Source of the DNA: Nocardia pneumoniae NBRC 100136
GTDB lineage: Bacteria; Actinomycetota; Actinomycetes; Mycobacteriales; Mycobacteriaceae
Direction: 5' to 3'
NCBI RefSeq assembly: GCF_000308755.1
Contig: NZ_BAGF01000152.1
Span: 1 to 64,000, forward strand
DNA length: 64,000 bases
Part shown: positions 39,012-47,483 of the stretch, piece by piece
Layout: each line of letters begins with the position of its first letter
How positions within the stretch are numbered: position 1 is the first letter of the stretch
Notes under the pieces: generated by a model
What the model was told of the DNA's origin: nothing
The model's input: the letters and a program-made list of their open reading frames with translations, nothing else
Databases searched by the model: none
Program-made: the position numbers and the translations under genes

Positions 39012-39689
39012 TCAGGCCGGTTCAGCGGTTCGTGTGCCGTGCAGGACGGTGTGCGGGTCTCCCTGAGCGGCTATCCGTCCGTCGCGCAAGAGGAGACAGT
39101 GGTCGGCGCGCAGTGCGTCCTCGCGGCTGTGTGTGGCGTGCACGACCGTGACGCCTTGGTCGCCGACGCGGCGGATCGCCTCGGAAATCTCTTGCTGGGC
39201 AACCGAATCCAGCCCTGTTGTCGGTTCGTCGAGCAGAAGCAGGCCGGATTCCTGGGCGAGTGCCTGGGCGAGCAGTGCGCGCTGGCGCTGGCCGCCGGAG
39301 AGGGTGTCGAGTCGGCGGTCGGCAAGGTGGGCGATGTCCATCCGGTCGAGGTGTTCGCGCACGATCGTCCGATCCCGCCGGGTGAGGCGGCGCCATGCGC
39401 CGCGGTGCGCCCAGCGGCCCATGGCGACGGTTTCGTGGACCGTGATCGGCAAGGTAGCGGGAACGCTGCTCTGTTGCACGACGAATGCCGGTCGGGCATG
39501 TCCCAGGCCGAGCGTTCCCGCCGTGGGCGTGATGACACCGGCGAGGACGCCGAGCAGGGTGGATTTGCCGGACCCGTTCGGTCCGACCAGCGCGGTCGCC
39601 TGCCCGCCCGGAATCGTGACGCTGACCTCGTGCAGCACCGGATGTCCCCGGTATCCGGCCGACAGTTCGGCGATCCGGATGTCTGGCAT
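39012..39689 (-). CDS. aztA: Zinc ABC transporter ATP-binding protein (AztA-like)
   Basis: The 225-residue ATPase has Walker A GPNGSGKST, signature LSGGQRQR, Walker B LLLLDEPTTGLD and the switch His in VVHATHS. It belongs to the cluster C / manganese-zinc-iron importer group, which fits the divergent permease and binding-protein genes. ATG 39,689 gives the usual length; an ATG at 39,704 is possible. It is the only minus-strand gene of the importer, and the Zur-like box lies in the 52 bases between it and the permease, so one box can control both directions. Confidence 0.9.
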   Translation of the reverse strand: MPDIRIAELSAGYRGHPVLHEVSVTIPGGQATALVGPNGSGKSTLLGVLAGVITPTAGTLGLGHARPAFVVQQSSVPATLPITVHETVAMGRWAHRGAWRRLTRRDRTIVREHLDRMDIAHLADRRLDTLSGGQRQRALLAQALAQESGLLLLDEPTTGLDSVAQQEISEAIRRVGDQGVTVVHATHSREDALRADHCLLLRDGRIAAQGDPHTVLHGTRTAEPA

Positions 39690-39707
39690 CGCAACCCCAC
39701 TCATTGT

Positions 39708-39726
39708 AATGATAATCGTTATCATT
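39708..39726. promoter_or_regulatory. Zur-like operator
   Basis: AATGATAATCGTTATCATT is a perfect inverted repeat with an 8-bp arm and 3-base centre. Read as the actinobacterial 7-1-7 pattern it is TGATAAT-C-GTTATCA. It lies between the divergent aztA-like and aztB-like starts, where a zinc-bound repressor would close both promoters. Confidence 0.8.
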
Positions 39727-39741
39727 GTAGAGTGCTGCGCC

Positions 39742-41751
39742 ATGGAGTGGTTGGTCGCCCCGTTCGAGGTTTCCTTCGTGCAGCGGGCCTTGTGCGGCGG
39801 ACTGCTCGTGTCGTGCCTGTGCGCCATCGCGGGAACGTGGGTGGTGGTGCGCGGCATGGCTTTTCTGAGCGACGCGATGGCGCACGGAATGCTGCCGGGC
39901 GTCGCGATAGCCGCCTTGCTGGGCGGAAACCTGTTGGTGGGCGCGGCTTTCAGCGCGGCGGCGATGGCGGTCGGGGTCTCGGTACTGGGCCGCGGCACCA
40001 GATTCGCGCCCGACACCGGCATCGGGCTGTTGTTCGTCGGGATGCTGTCGGTCGGTGTGATCGTCGTGTCGCGGTCGCCGTCGTTCGCGGTCGACCTGAC
40101 CGGATTCCTCTTCGGTGACGTGCTGGCCGTCGCGGAGCGGGATCTGTGGTACTTGGCGGCCGCGGTGGTTCTCGCGGCCGTCGTCTCGGTGCTCGGTCAC
40201 CGGGCGTTCGTCGCGCTCACCTTCGATCCGCGCAAAGCGCACACCCTCGGGCTGCGGCCTCGGTTCGCGCATGTGGCGCTGATCGGCCTGGTGACCCTGG
40301 CGATCGTCGCGTCCTTCCATATCGTCGGCACGCTGCTGGTCTTCGGCCTGCTCATCGCGCCGCCCGCGGCCGCGGTCTACTGGGTGCATCGCATCCGGTC
40401 GATCATGCTCACCGCCGCGGTGCTCGGCGCGGCGGCGACGGCGGCCGGGCTGGTGATTTCATGGCACGCGGGCACCGCGGCGGGCGCGACGATCGCCGCG
40501 ACCGCCGTCGCGTTGTTCGTCCTCTCCACGCTCTCGGCCTGGCTGCGCGACCGGGTTCGCTCGACCGGTCCGCGGTCGAAACCGCTGGCAATGGTCCTGA
40601 TCCTCGCCGCGATCGCGCCGCTGCTCGGATGCGGGGCGGGCGGGCCGTCGCAGCCGGTGGAGGCGACACCGCACGGCTATGTCGAGGGTGCCGAGGAGAC
40701 CGCGGAAGCCCAGCCGCGGCTTGTCGTGGCCGACAAGGGGACCGGTGCCGTGCGGGTTGTCGATCTCATCACCGGCGACGTCATCGACCTCGGCCGGACG
40801 GACGGTGCCGACAGTATCGGCGGCGACGGCCGTTTCGCTTTCCTGTCCGACGGTGGCCGGGTGCGTACCGTCGACGCGGGCTCGTGGACAGTCGACCACG
40901 GCGACCATGTGCACTATTACCGGGCGCCCGCCCGGGATCTCGGAGCGTTCACCGGTGGTGCGGTGTCGGCCGTGCACGGGGACGGCAGTGTCACGGCCGT
41001 CGCTTTCGCAACGGGTGGTACGTCTCTGCTGGACCGGTCCGCACTCGGCACCGGCTCGCTGCGGGAGCGCGGCGTGATCGCGGACGGGGTAGCCGTGCCC
41101 TACGCCGAGCACTTGCTCGTGTCCGTGCCTGCGCGGGGAGCCATCGAGGTGCGCACCCGGGACGGCGCACCGGTCGCCGTCGTCGCGGAGCGGTGCCCGG
41201 ACCCGCGCGGCTCGGCGGTGACCCGACGTGGCGTCGTCTTCGGCTGCGCCGACGGCGCATTGGTGGTGACGGCGCGAGACGCGGTGTTCAGGGGTGCGAA
41301 GATCCCGTATCCGCTCGCTGTCGCCGACGGCGACCGTGCGGTCGAGTTCTTCCATCGCCCCGGCAGCGCGACGCTGGTGGCGAAGGCAGGGCCCCGCGGA
41401 GTCTGGCTGCTCGACATCAGGCGCACGACATGGACCTTGCTGGAGACAGGCCCGGCGGTCGCGGTGAACACGGCGGGGGAGGGCACCCCGGTGCTGGCCC
41501 TCACCGAGGACGGACTGCTGCATGGTTACGACCCGGCGTCCGGGCGCGAGTCCACCGCGGCGCGGCGGCTGACCGCGCCGGTAACCGCTGACGCGGCAGC
41601 GCCGGTGATTCTCGTCGACGACCACCGCGCCTATGTCAACGATCCCGCGGGACGGGCGATCCACGAGATCGACTACGCGGACAACCTCCGCGGCGCACGA
41701 ACATTCCCCCTCGACATCAGCCCGGCGATGATGGTGGAGGTCGGTCGGTGA
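39742..41751 (+). CDS. aztB: Zinc ABC permease fused to an AztD-like beta-propeller
   Basis: The 669-residue frame is uninterrupted. Residues 1-270 are a ZnuB/AztB-type permease with about eight membrane spans (GTWVVVRGMAFLSDAMAHGMLPGVAIA, and SFHIVGTLLVFGLLIAPPAAAVYW). At residue 284 (base 40,591) a lipoprotein-type sequence starts: MVLILAAIAPLLGCGAGG, with lipobox LLGC. About 370 residues of repeating beta blades follow, like the free AztD-type protein two genes later. The ATG at 40,591 has no ribosome site, so a true fusion is more likely than two genes, unless a frameshift hides a stop. The binding-protein gene overlaps the end (GTGA). Confidence 0.85.
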   Translation: MEWLVAPFEVSFVQRALCGGLLVSCLCAIAGTWVVVRGMAFLSDAMAHGMLPGVAIAALLGGNLLVGAAFSAAAMAVGVSVLGRGTRFAPDTGIGLLFVGMLSVGVIVVSRSPSFAVDLTGFLFGDVLAVAERDLWYLAAAVVLAAVVSVLGHRAFVALTFDPRKAHTLGLRPRFAHVALIGLVTLAIVASFHIVGTLLVFGLLIAPPAAAVYWVHRIRSIMLTAAVLGAAATAAGLVISWHAGTAAGATIAATAVALFVLSTLSAWLRDRVRSTGPRSKPLAMVLILAAIAPLLGCGAGGPSQPVEATPHGYVEGAEETAEAQPRLVVADKGTGAVRVVDLITGDVIDLGRTDGADSIGGDGRFAFLSDGGRVRTVDAGSWTVDHGDHVHYYRAPARDLGAFTGGAVSAVHGDGSVTAVAFATGGTSLLDRSALGTGSLRERGVIADGVAVPYAEHLLVSVPARGAIEVRTRDGAPVAVVAERCPDPRGSAVTRRGVVFGCADGALVVTARDAVFRGAKIPYPLAVADGDRAVEFFHRPGSATLVAKAGPRGVWLLDIRRTTWTLLETGPAVAVNTAGEGTPVLALTEDGLLHGYDPASGRESTAARRLTAPVTADAAAPVILVDDHRAYVNDPAGRAIHEIDYADNLRGARTFPLDISPAMMVEVGR

Positions 41752-42665
41752 AGCCCGCGATCCGGCTGTGCGCACTGGTCGCCGCGGCGCTGCTCGCGCT
41801 GACCGCATGCCTGAATTCCGGCGCCGACCGCGACGGAATCATTGTCACCACCAACATTCTCGGTGACCTCACCCGCGCCGTCGCGGGCGACGCGGTCGAG
41901 GTCACCGTCCTGATGCAGCCCAACGCGGATCCGCACTTCTTCGCGATCTCCGCCCAGCAGGCGGCCCAGCTCGAGCGCGCGAGCCTGATCGTCTACAACG
42001 GTCTGGGCCTGGAGGAGAACGTGCTGCGCAACGTCGAGGCAGCCGAGAGGTCCGGGGTGGCGACCGTCTCGGTCGGCACGGAGATCGATCCGATCAGCTA
42101 CTCCGCCGACGACGCGAACGGTCGGCCGGATCCGCACTTCTGGACCGACCCTCGCCGCGTGCGCAGGGCCGTCGAGATCGTCCGCGATCGGATCGTCCAT
42201 CACGTCGACGGCGTCGACGCCGCCGCGATCCGCGCGGGGGCCGACCGCTACCTGGCCGACCTCGATCACCTCGAGCGCTGGATGACCGAGCGGTTCGCCA
42301 CGATTCCCGCCGAGCGCCGCAAATTGGTCACCAACCACCACGTCTTCGGTTACCTCGCGGCGCGATTCGGCTTCACGGTGGTTGGCGCCGTGATCCCCGG
42401 CGGCACCACGCTCGCCTCGCCGAGCCCGTCGGATCTGGCCGCCCTCGCCGGAACGATCCGGGCCGCGGGGGTCAGCGCGATCTTCGCCGATTCCTCGCAA
42501 CCCGATCGCCTGGCCCGGGTGCTCGCCGAACAAGCCGGGCTGCACGTGCGGGTGATCCCGCTGTACTCGGAGTCGCTCACCGAACCGGGCGGCGGCGCGG
42601 GCACCTACCTGGACATGATGCGTGCCAATACCGAGGCCATCGTGCGCGGTCTCACCGCCGATTAG
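41748..42665 (+). CDS. aztC: Zinc-binding lipoprotein (AztC/ZnuA cluster A-I)
   Basis: The 305-residue solute-binding protein starts with a lipoprotein signal ending LTAC (Cys21). Metal ligands expected of cluster A-I proteins are seen as His63 (NADPHFF), His130 (PDPHFW), His197 or His198 (TNHHVFGY) and the acidic IFADSSQPD. The long His-rich loop of ZnuA is absent, as in AztC, which receives zinc from AztD. The GTG start overlaps the fusion gene's stop by four bases. Zinc rather than manganese is inferred from the operator and the AztD-like genes. Confidence 0.9.
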   Translation: MKPAIRLCALVAAALLALTACLNSGADRDGIIVTTNILGDLTRAVAGDAVEVTVLMQPNADPHFFAISAQQAAQLERASLIVYNGLGLEENVLRNVEAAERSGVATVSVGTEIDPISYSADDANGRPDPHFWTDPRRVRRAVEIVRDRIVHHVDGVDAAAIRAGADRYLADLDHLERWMTERFATIPAERRKLVTNHHVFGYLAARFGFTVVGAVIPGGTTLASPSPSDLAALAGTIRAAGVSAIFADSSQPDRLARVLAEQAGLHVRVIPLYSESLTEPGGGAGTYLDMMRANTEAIVRGLTAD

Positions 42666-42688
42666 CGACCGACGAAGAGAAGGAACCC

Positions 42689-43858
42689 ATGCAGCTACGA
42701 TCCCGGACCACGACATCGGCGGCCTTGGCCGGTTTGATGACCGCCGTTCTCACCGTCGCCGGTTGCGGCGCCGACACGCAGGAAGACCAGGACACCCGGC
42801 ATCGACACATCGCCGATCCGATCGCGCTCACCCATGACAGCGGAATCTACGTGCTCGACGGAACCACTCTGGAACTCGCGGGCACGGTCGACCTCGACGG
42901 CTTCAACCGGCTCAACCCGGCAGGCGACGACCGTCACCTGATCGTCTCCACCAAGGAGGGATTCCGCGTCTTCGACGCCACCGCCGCCGAATTCAGCGGC
43001 GCGCGGTTCCCCGGTCCCGAGCCCGGCCACGTGGTCCGCCATGCCGGGCGAACCGTGCTCTTCAGCGACGGCACCGGTGAAGTCACCGTGTTCGATCCCA
43101 CCGACCTCGCTGAGGGCACACCGAAGACCTCCACCTATCGTGCCGCGGCCCCGCACCACGGCGTCGCGATCGAACTCGCCAACGGCGACCTGGTCGTCAC
43201 GCTCGGCACCGAAGAAAAGCGGACCGGGATCGCGGTGCTCGACCAGAACCGCACCGAGAAAGCGCGCAACGAGGACTGCCCCGGAGTGCACGGCGAGGCG
43301 ACCGCCGCGGGCGAGGCCGTCGTGATCGGCTGCCAGAACGGCGTGCTCGTCTACCGCAACGGCACGATCAGCAAAGTGGTCAGCCCCACCGAATACGGCC
43401 GCATCGGCAACCAAGCGGGCAGCGACACCTCGCCCATCGTGCTCGGCGACTACAAGCGCGACAAAGACGCCGAACTCGAACGCCCACAGCAGATCTCGCT
43501 GATCGATACGGTCACGGGAACGCTGCGGCTGGTCGATCTCGGCACCAGCTACACCTTCCGCTCGCTGGGCCGCGGCCCGCACGGTGAGGCCCTCGTGCTG
43601 GGCACGGACGGCCGTCTCCACGTGATCGATCCGGTCGCGGGCGCCGTCGTGCGCACGATTCCGGTCACCGATCCTTGGCAGGAGCCGCTGCAATGGCAGA
43701 AACCGCGACCCGCGTTGTTCGTCCGCGGCGGCACCGCGTACGTCTCGGATCCCGCCACCAAGCAGGTGCACCGGATCGATCTGGCGACCGGAGCGAAAAC
43801 GGCGACTGTCACATTGCCCGGTACGCCGAACGAACTCAGCGGCGTCATCGGTCACTGA
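42689..43858 (+). CDS. aztD: AztD-like zinc metallochaperone lipoprotein
   Basis: The 389-residue protein has a lipoprotein signal ending VAGC (about residue 26) and the short His motif DTRHRHIAD near residue 38, then repeated beta-propeller blades such as LVVTLGTEEKRTGIAVLD, GRLHVIDPVAGAVVRTIPV and TAYVSDPATKQVHRIDLATG. It follows the pattern of AztD, the periplasmic chaperone that loads AztC in Paracoccus. It lies 23 bases after aztC. It is a second, free copy of the propeller fused to the permease. ATG 42,689 follows GAGAAGGAA. Confidence 0.85.
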   Translation: MQLRSRTTTSAALAGLMTAVLTVAGCGADTQEDQDTRHRHIADPIALTHDSGIYVLDGTTLELAGTVDLDGFNRLNPAGDDRHLIVSTKEGFRVFDATAAEFSGARFPGPEPGHVVRHAGRTVLFSDGTGEVTVFDPTDLAEGTPKTSTYRAAAPHHGVAIELANGDLVVTLGTEEKRTGIAVLDQNRTEKARNEDCPGVHGEATAAGEAVVIGCQNGVLVYRNGTISKVVSPTEYGRIGNQAGSDTSPIVLGDYKRDKDAELERPQQISLIDTVTGTLRLVDLGTSYTFRSLGRGPHGEALVLGTDGRLHVIDPVAGAVVRTIPVTDPWQEPLQWQKPRPALFVRGGTAYVSDPATKQVHRIDLATGAKTATVTLPGTPNELSGVIGH

Positions 43859-43946
43859 GTTCGGGCACGCGAGGAGCGCGACGCCGGAAACGCCGCGGCG
43901 AACGGGGGATGGGTTCCGGAGTCCACCGGCGCTACCGTGGGATGGC

Positions 43947-45794
43947 ATGGACACTGCCGCGCTCGCCGTGCCGGAGCCCGTGCGCGTCCCTCGGCCGCCA
44001 TCGTCGGCGACATTCCGCTTACCGCGCAGGATCCGGGATGCGCGGCCGGTGGTCGTCGCAGCCGGATGTCTCATCCTGGCGCAGCTGGCGATCCGCTGGT
44101 GGGTAGCCGACAGCGGCTACTTCTATTGGGACGATCTCATTCTGGTCGGCCGGGCGGCCCGATTCCCGCTGTGGTCGGCGGATCTGCTGCTGTACAACCA
44201 TGACGGGCACTTCATGCCGTTGGCCTTCGCCACCGCATGGGCGGTGACCGCGATCGCGCCGCTGGCCTGGGGCGGGCCGGTGGTCGTGTTGCTGATACTC
44301 CAGCTCGCGGCGTCCGTGGCCGTACTGCGGATGCTGATGGTGCTGGTGGGCGTACGGTGGACGACCCTGCCTCCGCTGGTCTTCTATCTGTTCTGCCCGC
44401 TGACGCTTCCGGCGTTCGCGTGGTGGGCGGCTGCCCTGAACGCGCTGCCGCTGCAATTCGCCCTCGCCTGGGTGATCGGCGACGCGATTCTGCTGATCCA
44501 GAGCGGACGGCGTCGGTACGCCATCTCAGCGACCGTGGTGTTCGCGGTGGCGCTGCTGTTCTTCGAGAAGTCCGTGATCGTGCCGTTCATCGCGTTCGCG
44601 GGCGTGGCCCTCGCTCGCTCTGTCGACGGTGGCGAGTCCCCGATTCGCGTGGTCGCGCGCCGCGGTGCGGCACTGTGGGCGGGCTCGGGCTTGGTGCTGG
44701 CCTGCTGGCTGATCGGCTATCTCGCAGTGGTCGGCGGCCCCGCCGTGCCTCAGGACCTGCGCGAACTGCGGGATCTGCTGCCGGGCGCGGCATCACTCGG
44801 CATCGTTCCGGCGTTGTTCGGCGGCCCGTGGGTCTGGGAGCGGTGGTTACCGTCCACACCGTGGGCGGATCCGCCGGGCTGGGCCGTGGTGTCGGCTTGG
44901 CTCGCGTTGGCCGGGCTGGTGGTTTTGTCGGTCCGTGCCCGGCTCCGGGTGAGTGCGGTCTGGCTGGCGATCGCGGCCTACGTTCTGGTCGTCCAGGTAG
45001 CGGTCGCGCTGGCCCGTAGCGGACCGAATACCGCCGCGGAACTGATGCAGTCCCTGCGCTACTTCGCCGACCTGGCGGTGGTGCTGAGTGCCGCGGGTGC
45101 GCTGATGGTGCGTGCCCGGCCGAGACCGTCACGCAAACCCATGTCGTTCCGGAGCCGCCGTGTGGTGGTCGCCGCGCTGGTGGTGTTCCTAGTGAGCAGT
45201 CTTTGGTCCACCTACACCTTCGTGCGATCGTGGCGCGTCGGCCCGACCAAAACCTATGTGACGAACGTGAAGTCAGCGCTGAACGGGTGGGACGGCGCAC
45301 CGCTGCTCGAGCAGGAAGTGCCATGGCAAGTGCTGAACCCGCTGGCCTATCCCCAGAATCTGACCAGTCGAGTGCTCGCGCCCATCGCCGCGCCCGGCAC
45401 CTTCGCCGACTCGACGCCACATCTGCGGATGATCACCGATACCGGCGAGATCGTCGAAGCGACGGTCTGGTGGAATCGAATCATCCTTCCCGGTCCTCAG
45501 CCGGGCTGCGGGTACCGGATCAACGGCACCGCGCCGGTCCACCTGCTGCTCGACGGGCTGATGTTCGAGCACGAATGGACCGCGCAACTCAATTATTTCG
45601 CCAACCAGGACGGCCGGATCAATGTCGGCTTCGACCACGGGAAAGCCGTCGCCGCAACGGTTCGGAAGGGGCCGAATACGGTGTTCGTTCGCATCGTCGG
45701 CGGTGGCACGTCGCTACGGATTTCTTCTGGCACACCAGGACTCGAGCTTTGCGTGGGCGTCGGACCGGTCGGCGTCGCATCGTACGACAACTGA
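43947..45794 (+). CDS. Multispanning membrane protein, GT-C-like
   Basis: The 615-residue protein has roughly eleven membrane spans over residues 35-430 and an extracytoplasmic C-terminal domain of about 180 residues with VHLLLDGLMFEHEW and the ending LELCVGVGPVG. The first loop carries YFYWDDLIL, an acidic pair placed like the catalytic DD of GT-C glycosyltransferases that use polyprenyl-phosphate sugars. That role is inference; no sugar or lipid partner gene is adjacent. The ATG at 43,947 lies 88 bases after aztD, and a promoter cannot be picked out. Confidence 0.8.
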   Translation: MDTAALAVPEPVRVPRPPSSATFRLPRRIRDARPVVVAAGCLILAQLAIRWWVADSGYFYWDDLILVGRAARFPLWSADLLLYNHDGHFMPLAFATAWAVTAIAPLAWGGPVVVLLILQLAASVAVLRMLMVLVGVRWTTLPPLVFYLFCPLTLPAFAWWAAALNALPLQFALAWVIGDAILLIQSGRRRYAISATVVFAVALLFFEKSVIVPFIAFAGVALARSVDGGESPIRVVARRGAALWAGSGLVLACWLIGYLAVVGGPAVPQDLRELRDLLPGAASLGIVPALFGGPWVWERWLPSTPWADPPGWAVVSAWLALAGLVVLSVRARLRVSAVWLAIAAYVLVVQVAVALARSGPNTAAELMQSLRYFADLAVVLSAAGALMVRARPRPSRKPMSFRSRRVVVAALVVFLVSSLWSTYTFVRSWRVGPTKTYVTNVKSALNGWDGAPLLEQEVPWQVLNPLAYPQNLTSRVLAPIAAPGTFADSTPHLRMITDTGEIVEATVWWNRIILPGPQPGCGYRINGTAPVHLLLDGLMFEHEWTAQLNYFANQDGRINVGFDHGKAVAATVRKGPNTVFVRIVGGGTSLRISSGTPGLELCVGVGPVGVASYDN

Positions 45795-45823
45795 AAGTCC
45801 GGCGCGATTCCTCGCCGAGGCGA

Positions 45824-46768
45824 TCATGGGTGACGTGCGATATCGATTCGAATGCTGTCGCTGGCATCGATGATGAATACGCGGTCGCGCTTGGCTTTCC
45901 AGTCGTAGGGGATCAGGAAGTAGCGATCCGGAGTCCGGGCGAGCAGGGTCAGGCCGCTGTAGACGTAGCGAAACTTCTCGTCGGGCACGGTGATCGGATC
46001 GACGCGAGCGGCGCCGCCTTCGATGGCAAGCCGGTCGACGCTGAACAACAACACCAGCGGGCGATCGGCGAAGTGCGTGTTCTCCGCGGTGACGGCATCC
46101 TTTTTCGCCTGGTCGGCGGCATAGCCACCGACCGACCACAGCGTGGCGAGGAAGCCGAGGGTCAGCAGCGCCAGCACGGTGACCCACGGCAACTCCGTCG
46201 AGCGGGCTCGGCGATGCCGCCGAGGACCGAGCTGGACGGGAAACCACATCCGCAGCGCTATCGCGTAGCCGAGCAGTGCCGTACCGGCGATCAGCATCAG
46301 CGGGAGGTATCGGCTCATCGCTGCGGGCAGCTGCGCACGCAGCAGGATGCCGACTGCCACCGCGGCTTGCAAACTCGCGCCCACCGTGACGACGAAGGCG
46401 AACCAGCGGCGCATTGTCTGTCGTGGTCGCCGACTTCGCACTGCGACAAGGATCGGGATCGGACGAAGCCCGGCGATCGCCACCGCGGCAAGCAATCCCA
46501 GCAACGCGGGCCAATAGGTGCCGTTGATGCTGCGAACGACGTAATCGGGAATGGAATAGCCGAGCATGCCGAGGTCGATCCCGAAGTGCGCGAACCAGGT
46601 TCGCGTGTACACCTGTCCGAAGTAGTACAGCATCGCGGTCACGACCAGCGCCTGCGAGGTGATCGCGCCTGCGGCCGAGAGCACAAGGCGCAGCCCGCGC
46701 GGAAGATCGGAGTGCTGTCCCGCGGCGGGACTCATTTCGTCGGTCTGCACGAGATCGGTGCTGATCAC
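45824..46768 (-). CDS. Integral membrane protein of unknown function
   Basis: The 314-residue protein has about five to six membrane spans (LRLVLSAAGAITSQALVVTAMLYYFG, WPALLGLLAAVAIAG, FVVTVGASLQAAVAVGILL and others) and a C-terminal hydrophilic domain ending FLIPYDWKAKRDRVFIIDASDSIRIDIARHP. The GTG at 46,768 overlaps the stop of the upstream lipoprotein gene (GTGA), which favours it over the ATG at 46,735. It is convergent with the GT-C-like gene. No family is recognised. Confidence 0.75.
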   Translation of the reverse strand: MISTDLVQTDEMSPAAGQHSDLPRGLRLVLSAAGAITSQALVVTAMLYYFGQVYTRTWFAHFGIDLGMLGYSIPDYVVRSINGTYWPALLGLLAAVAIAGLRPIPILVAVRSRRPRQTMRRWFAFVVTVGASLQAAVAVGILLRAQLPAAMSRYLPLMLIAGTALLGYAIALRMWFPVQLGPRRHRRARSTELPWVTVLALLTLGFLATLWSVGGYAADQAKKDAVTAENTHFADRPLVLLFSVDRLAIEGGAARVDPITVPDEKFRYVYSGLTLLARTPDRYFLIPYDWKAKRDRVFIIDASDSIRIDIARHP

Positions 46769-47205
46769 CGGGTCGGCTCCGGTGCGTGAGTCGTCGTCAG
46801 GGGCGCGGGCGTGGTCACCCGTGGTGTCGGGGTCCCGCTCTCTATTCCGACGCCTGATCGGGCACTGCCAGGGTTCACCGGCGACGTCGTCGGGATGACA
46901 CTCGACACCGAAACGGTCGCGGTCGGCGTGTTCGCCGGAGGAATAGTCGGCCCGGTCGCTCCCTCCTCGCCATTCTGCTGTGCTGGTGGAGGTGCCGCGG
47001 TCGGAGGAAGCATTCCGGTCGCACGGTAGGACGGCGAGGGTGCCCCAGCAGGTGTCTCGCCCGGGGTCGCAGACGCGCTCGACGTGCTGGTCTGCACGGT
47101 CGTGGCGGGTGGAATATCCGGGGGCTGCGGAGGCTGTGGACCGCAACCGCACAGAACACCGAGACCCATGGTGCCGGTCACTACGACCATTGCGGCGAAA
47201 CGCAT
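46765..47205 (-). CDS. Proline/threonine-rich lipoprotein
   Basis: The 146-residue protein has a lipoprotein signal (RFAAMVVVTGTMGLGVLCGC) with the lipid-accepting Cys near residue 21. After it the sequence is almost wholly P, T, S, G and A, suggesting an extended, perhaps glycosylated, surface segment. ATG 47,205 follows AGGGGG. It is translationally coupled to the membrane protein gene, so the two may act as a pair. Confidence 0.75.
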   Translation of the reverse strand: MRFAAMVVVTGTMGLGVLCGCGPQPPQPPDIPPATTVQTSTSSASATPGETPAGAPSPSYRATGMLPPTAAPPPAQQNGEEGATGPTIPPANTPTATVSVSSVIPTTSPVNPGSARSGVGIESGTPTPRVTTPAPLTTTHAPEPTR

Positions 47206-47425
47206 CAGACCCCCTGACCAGACCACCCGATTGCAGAGAATCGTTCCACAAATCCGAAGTGACACAAGATATCCCATGACGGGATCACGTACTGGTCAGT
47301 TGGCGAGGTGGCGCTGGCCAGCGGTCGGCGTGCTCCCCATCGTCGGACCTGTTCGACCCTGACGTAGCAGTCGGCGGCCATTCGGTGATGGCAACCACGG
47401 TTCTGACAATTTCATCATTTTCTGC

Positions 47426-47462
47426 TTGACAGATGCTTTCCTCGTAGCTGATGATTTCATCA
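47426..47462 (+). promoter_or_regulatory. Promoter and operator of the meta-cleavage operon
   Basis: TTGACA (47,426-47,431), an 18-base spacer and GATGAT (47,450-47,455) form a promoter. The inverted repeat TGATGATTTCATCA (47,449-47,462) covers the -10, so a repressor bound there would block initiation until an inducer arrives. Confidence 0.7.
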
Positions 47463-47483
47463 GTAACTGTCGTGGAGGTAGCT

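Noticed and set aside
40591-41751. Separate AztD-like lipoprotein gene starting at ATG 40,591
   Set aside because: No ribosome-binding site and no stop between it and the permease; treated as a fusion, although a sequencing frameshift remains possible.
45203-46789. 528-codon plus-strand frame past the GT-C-like gene
   Set aside because: Off-frame and antisense to the membrane protein and lipoprotein genes; no recognisable protein.
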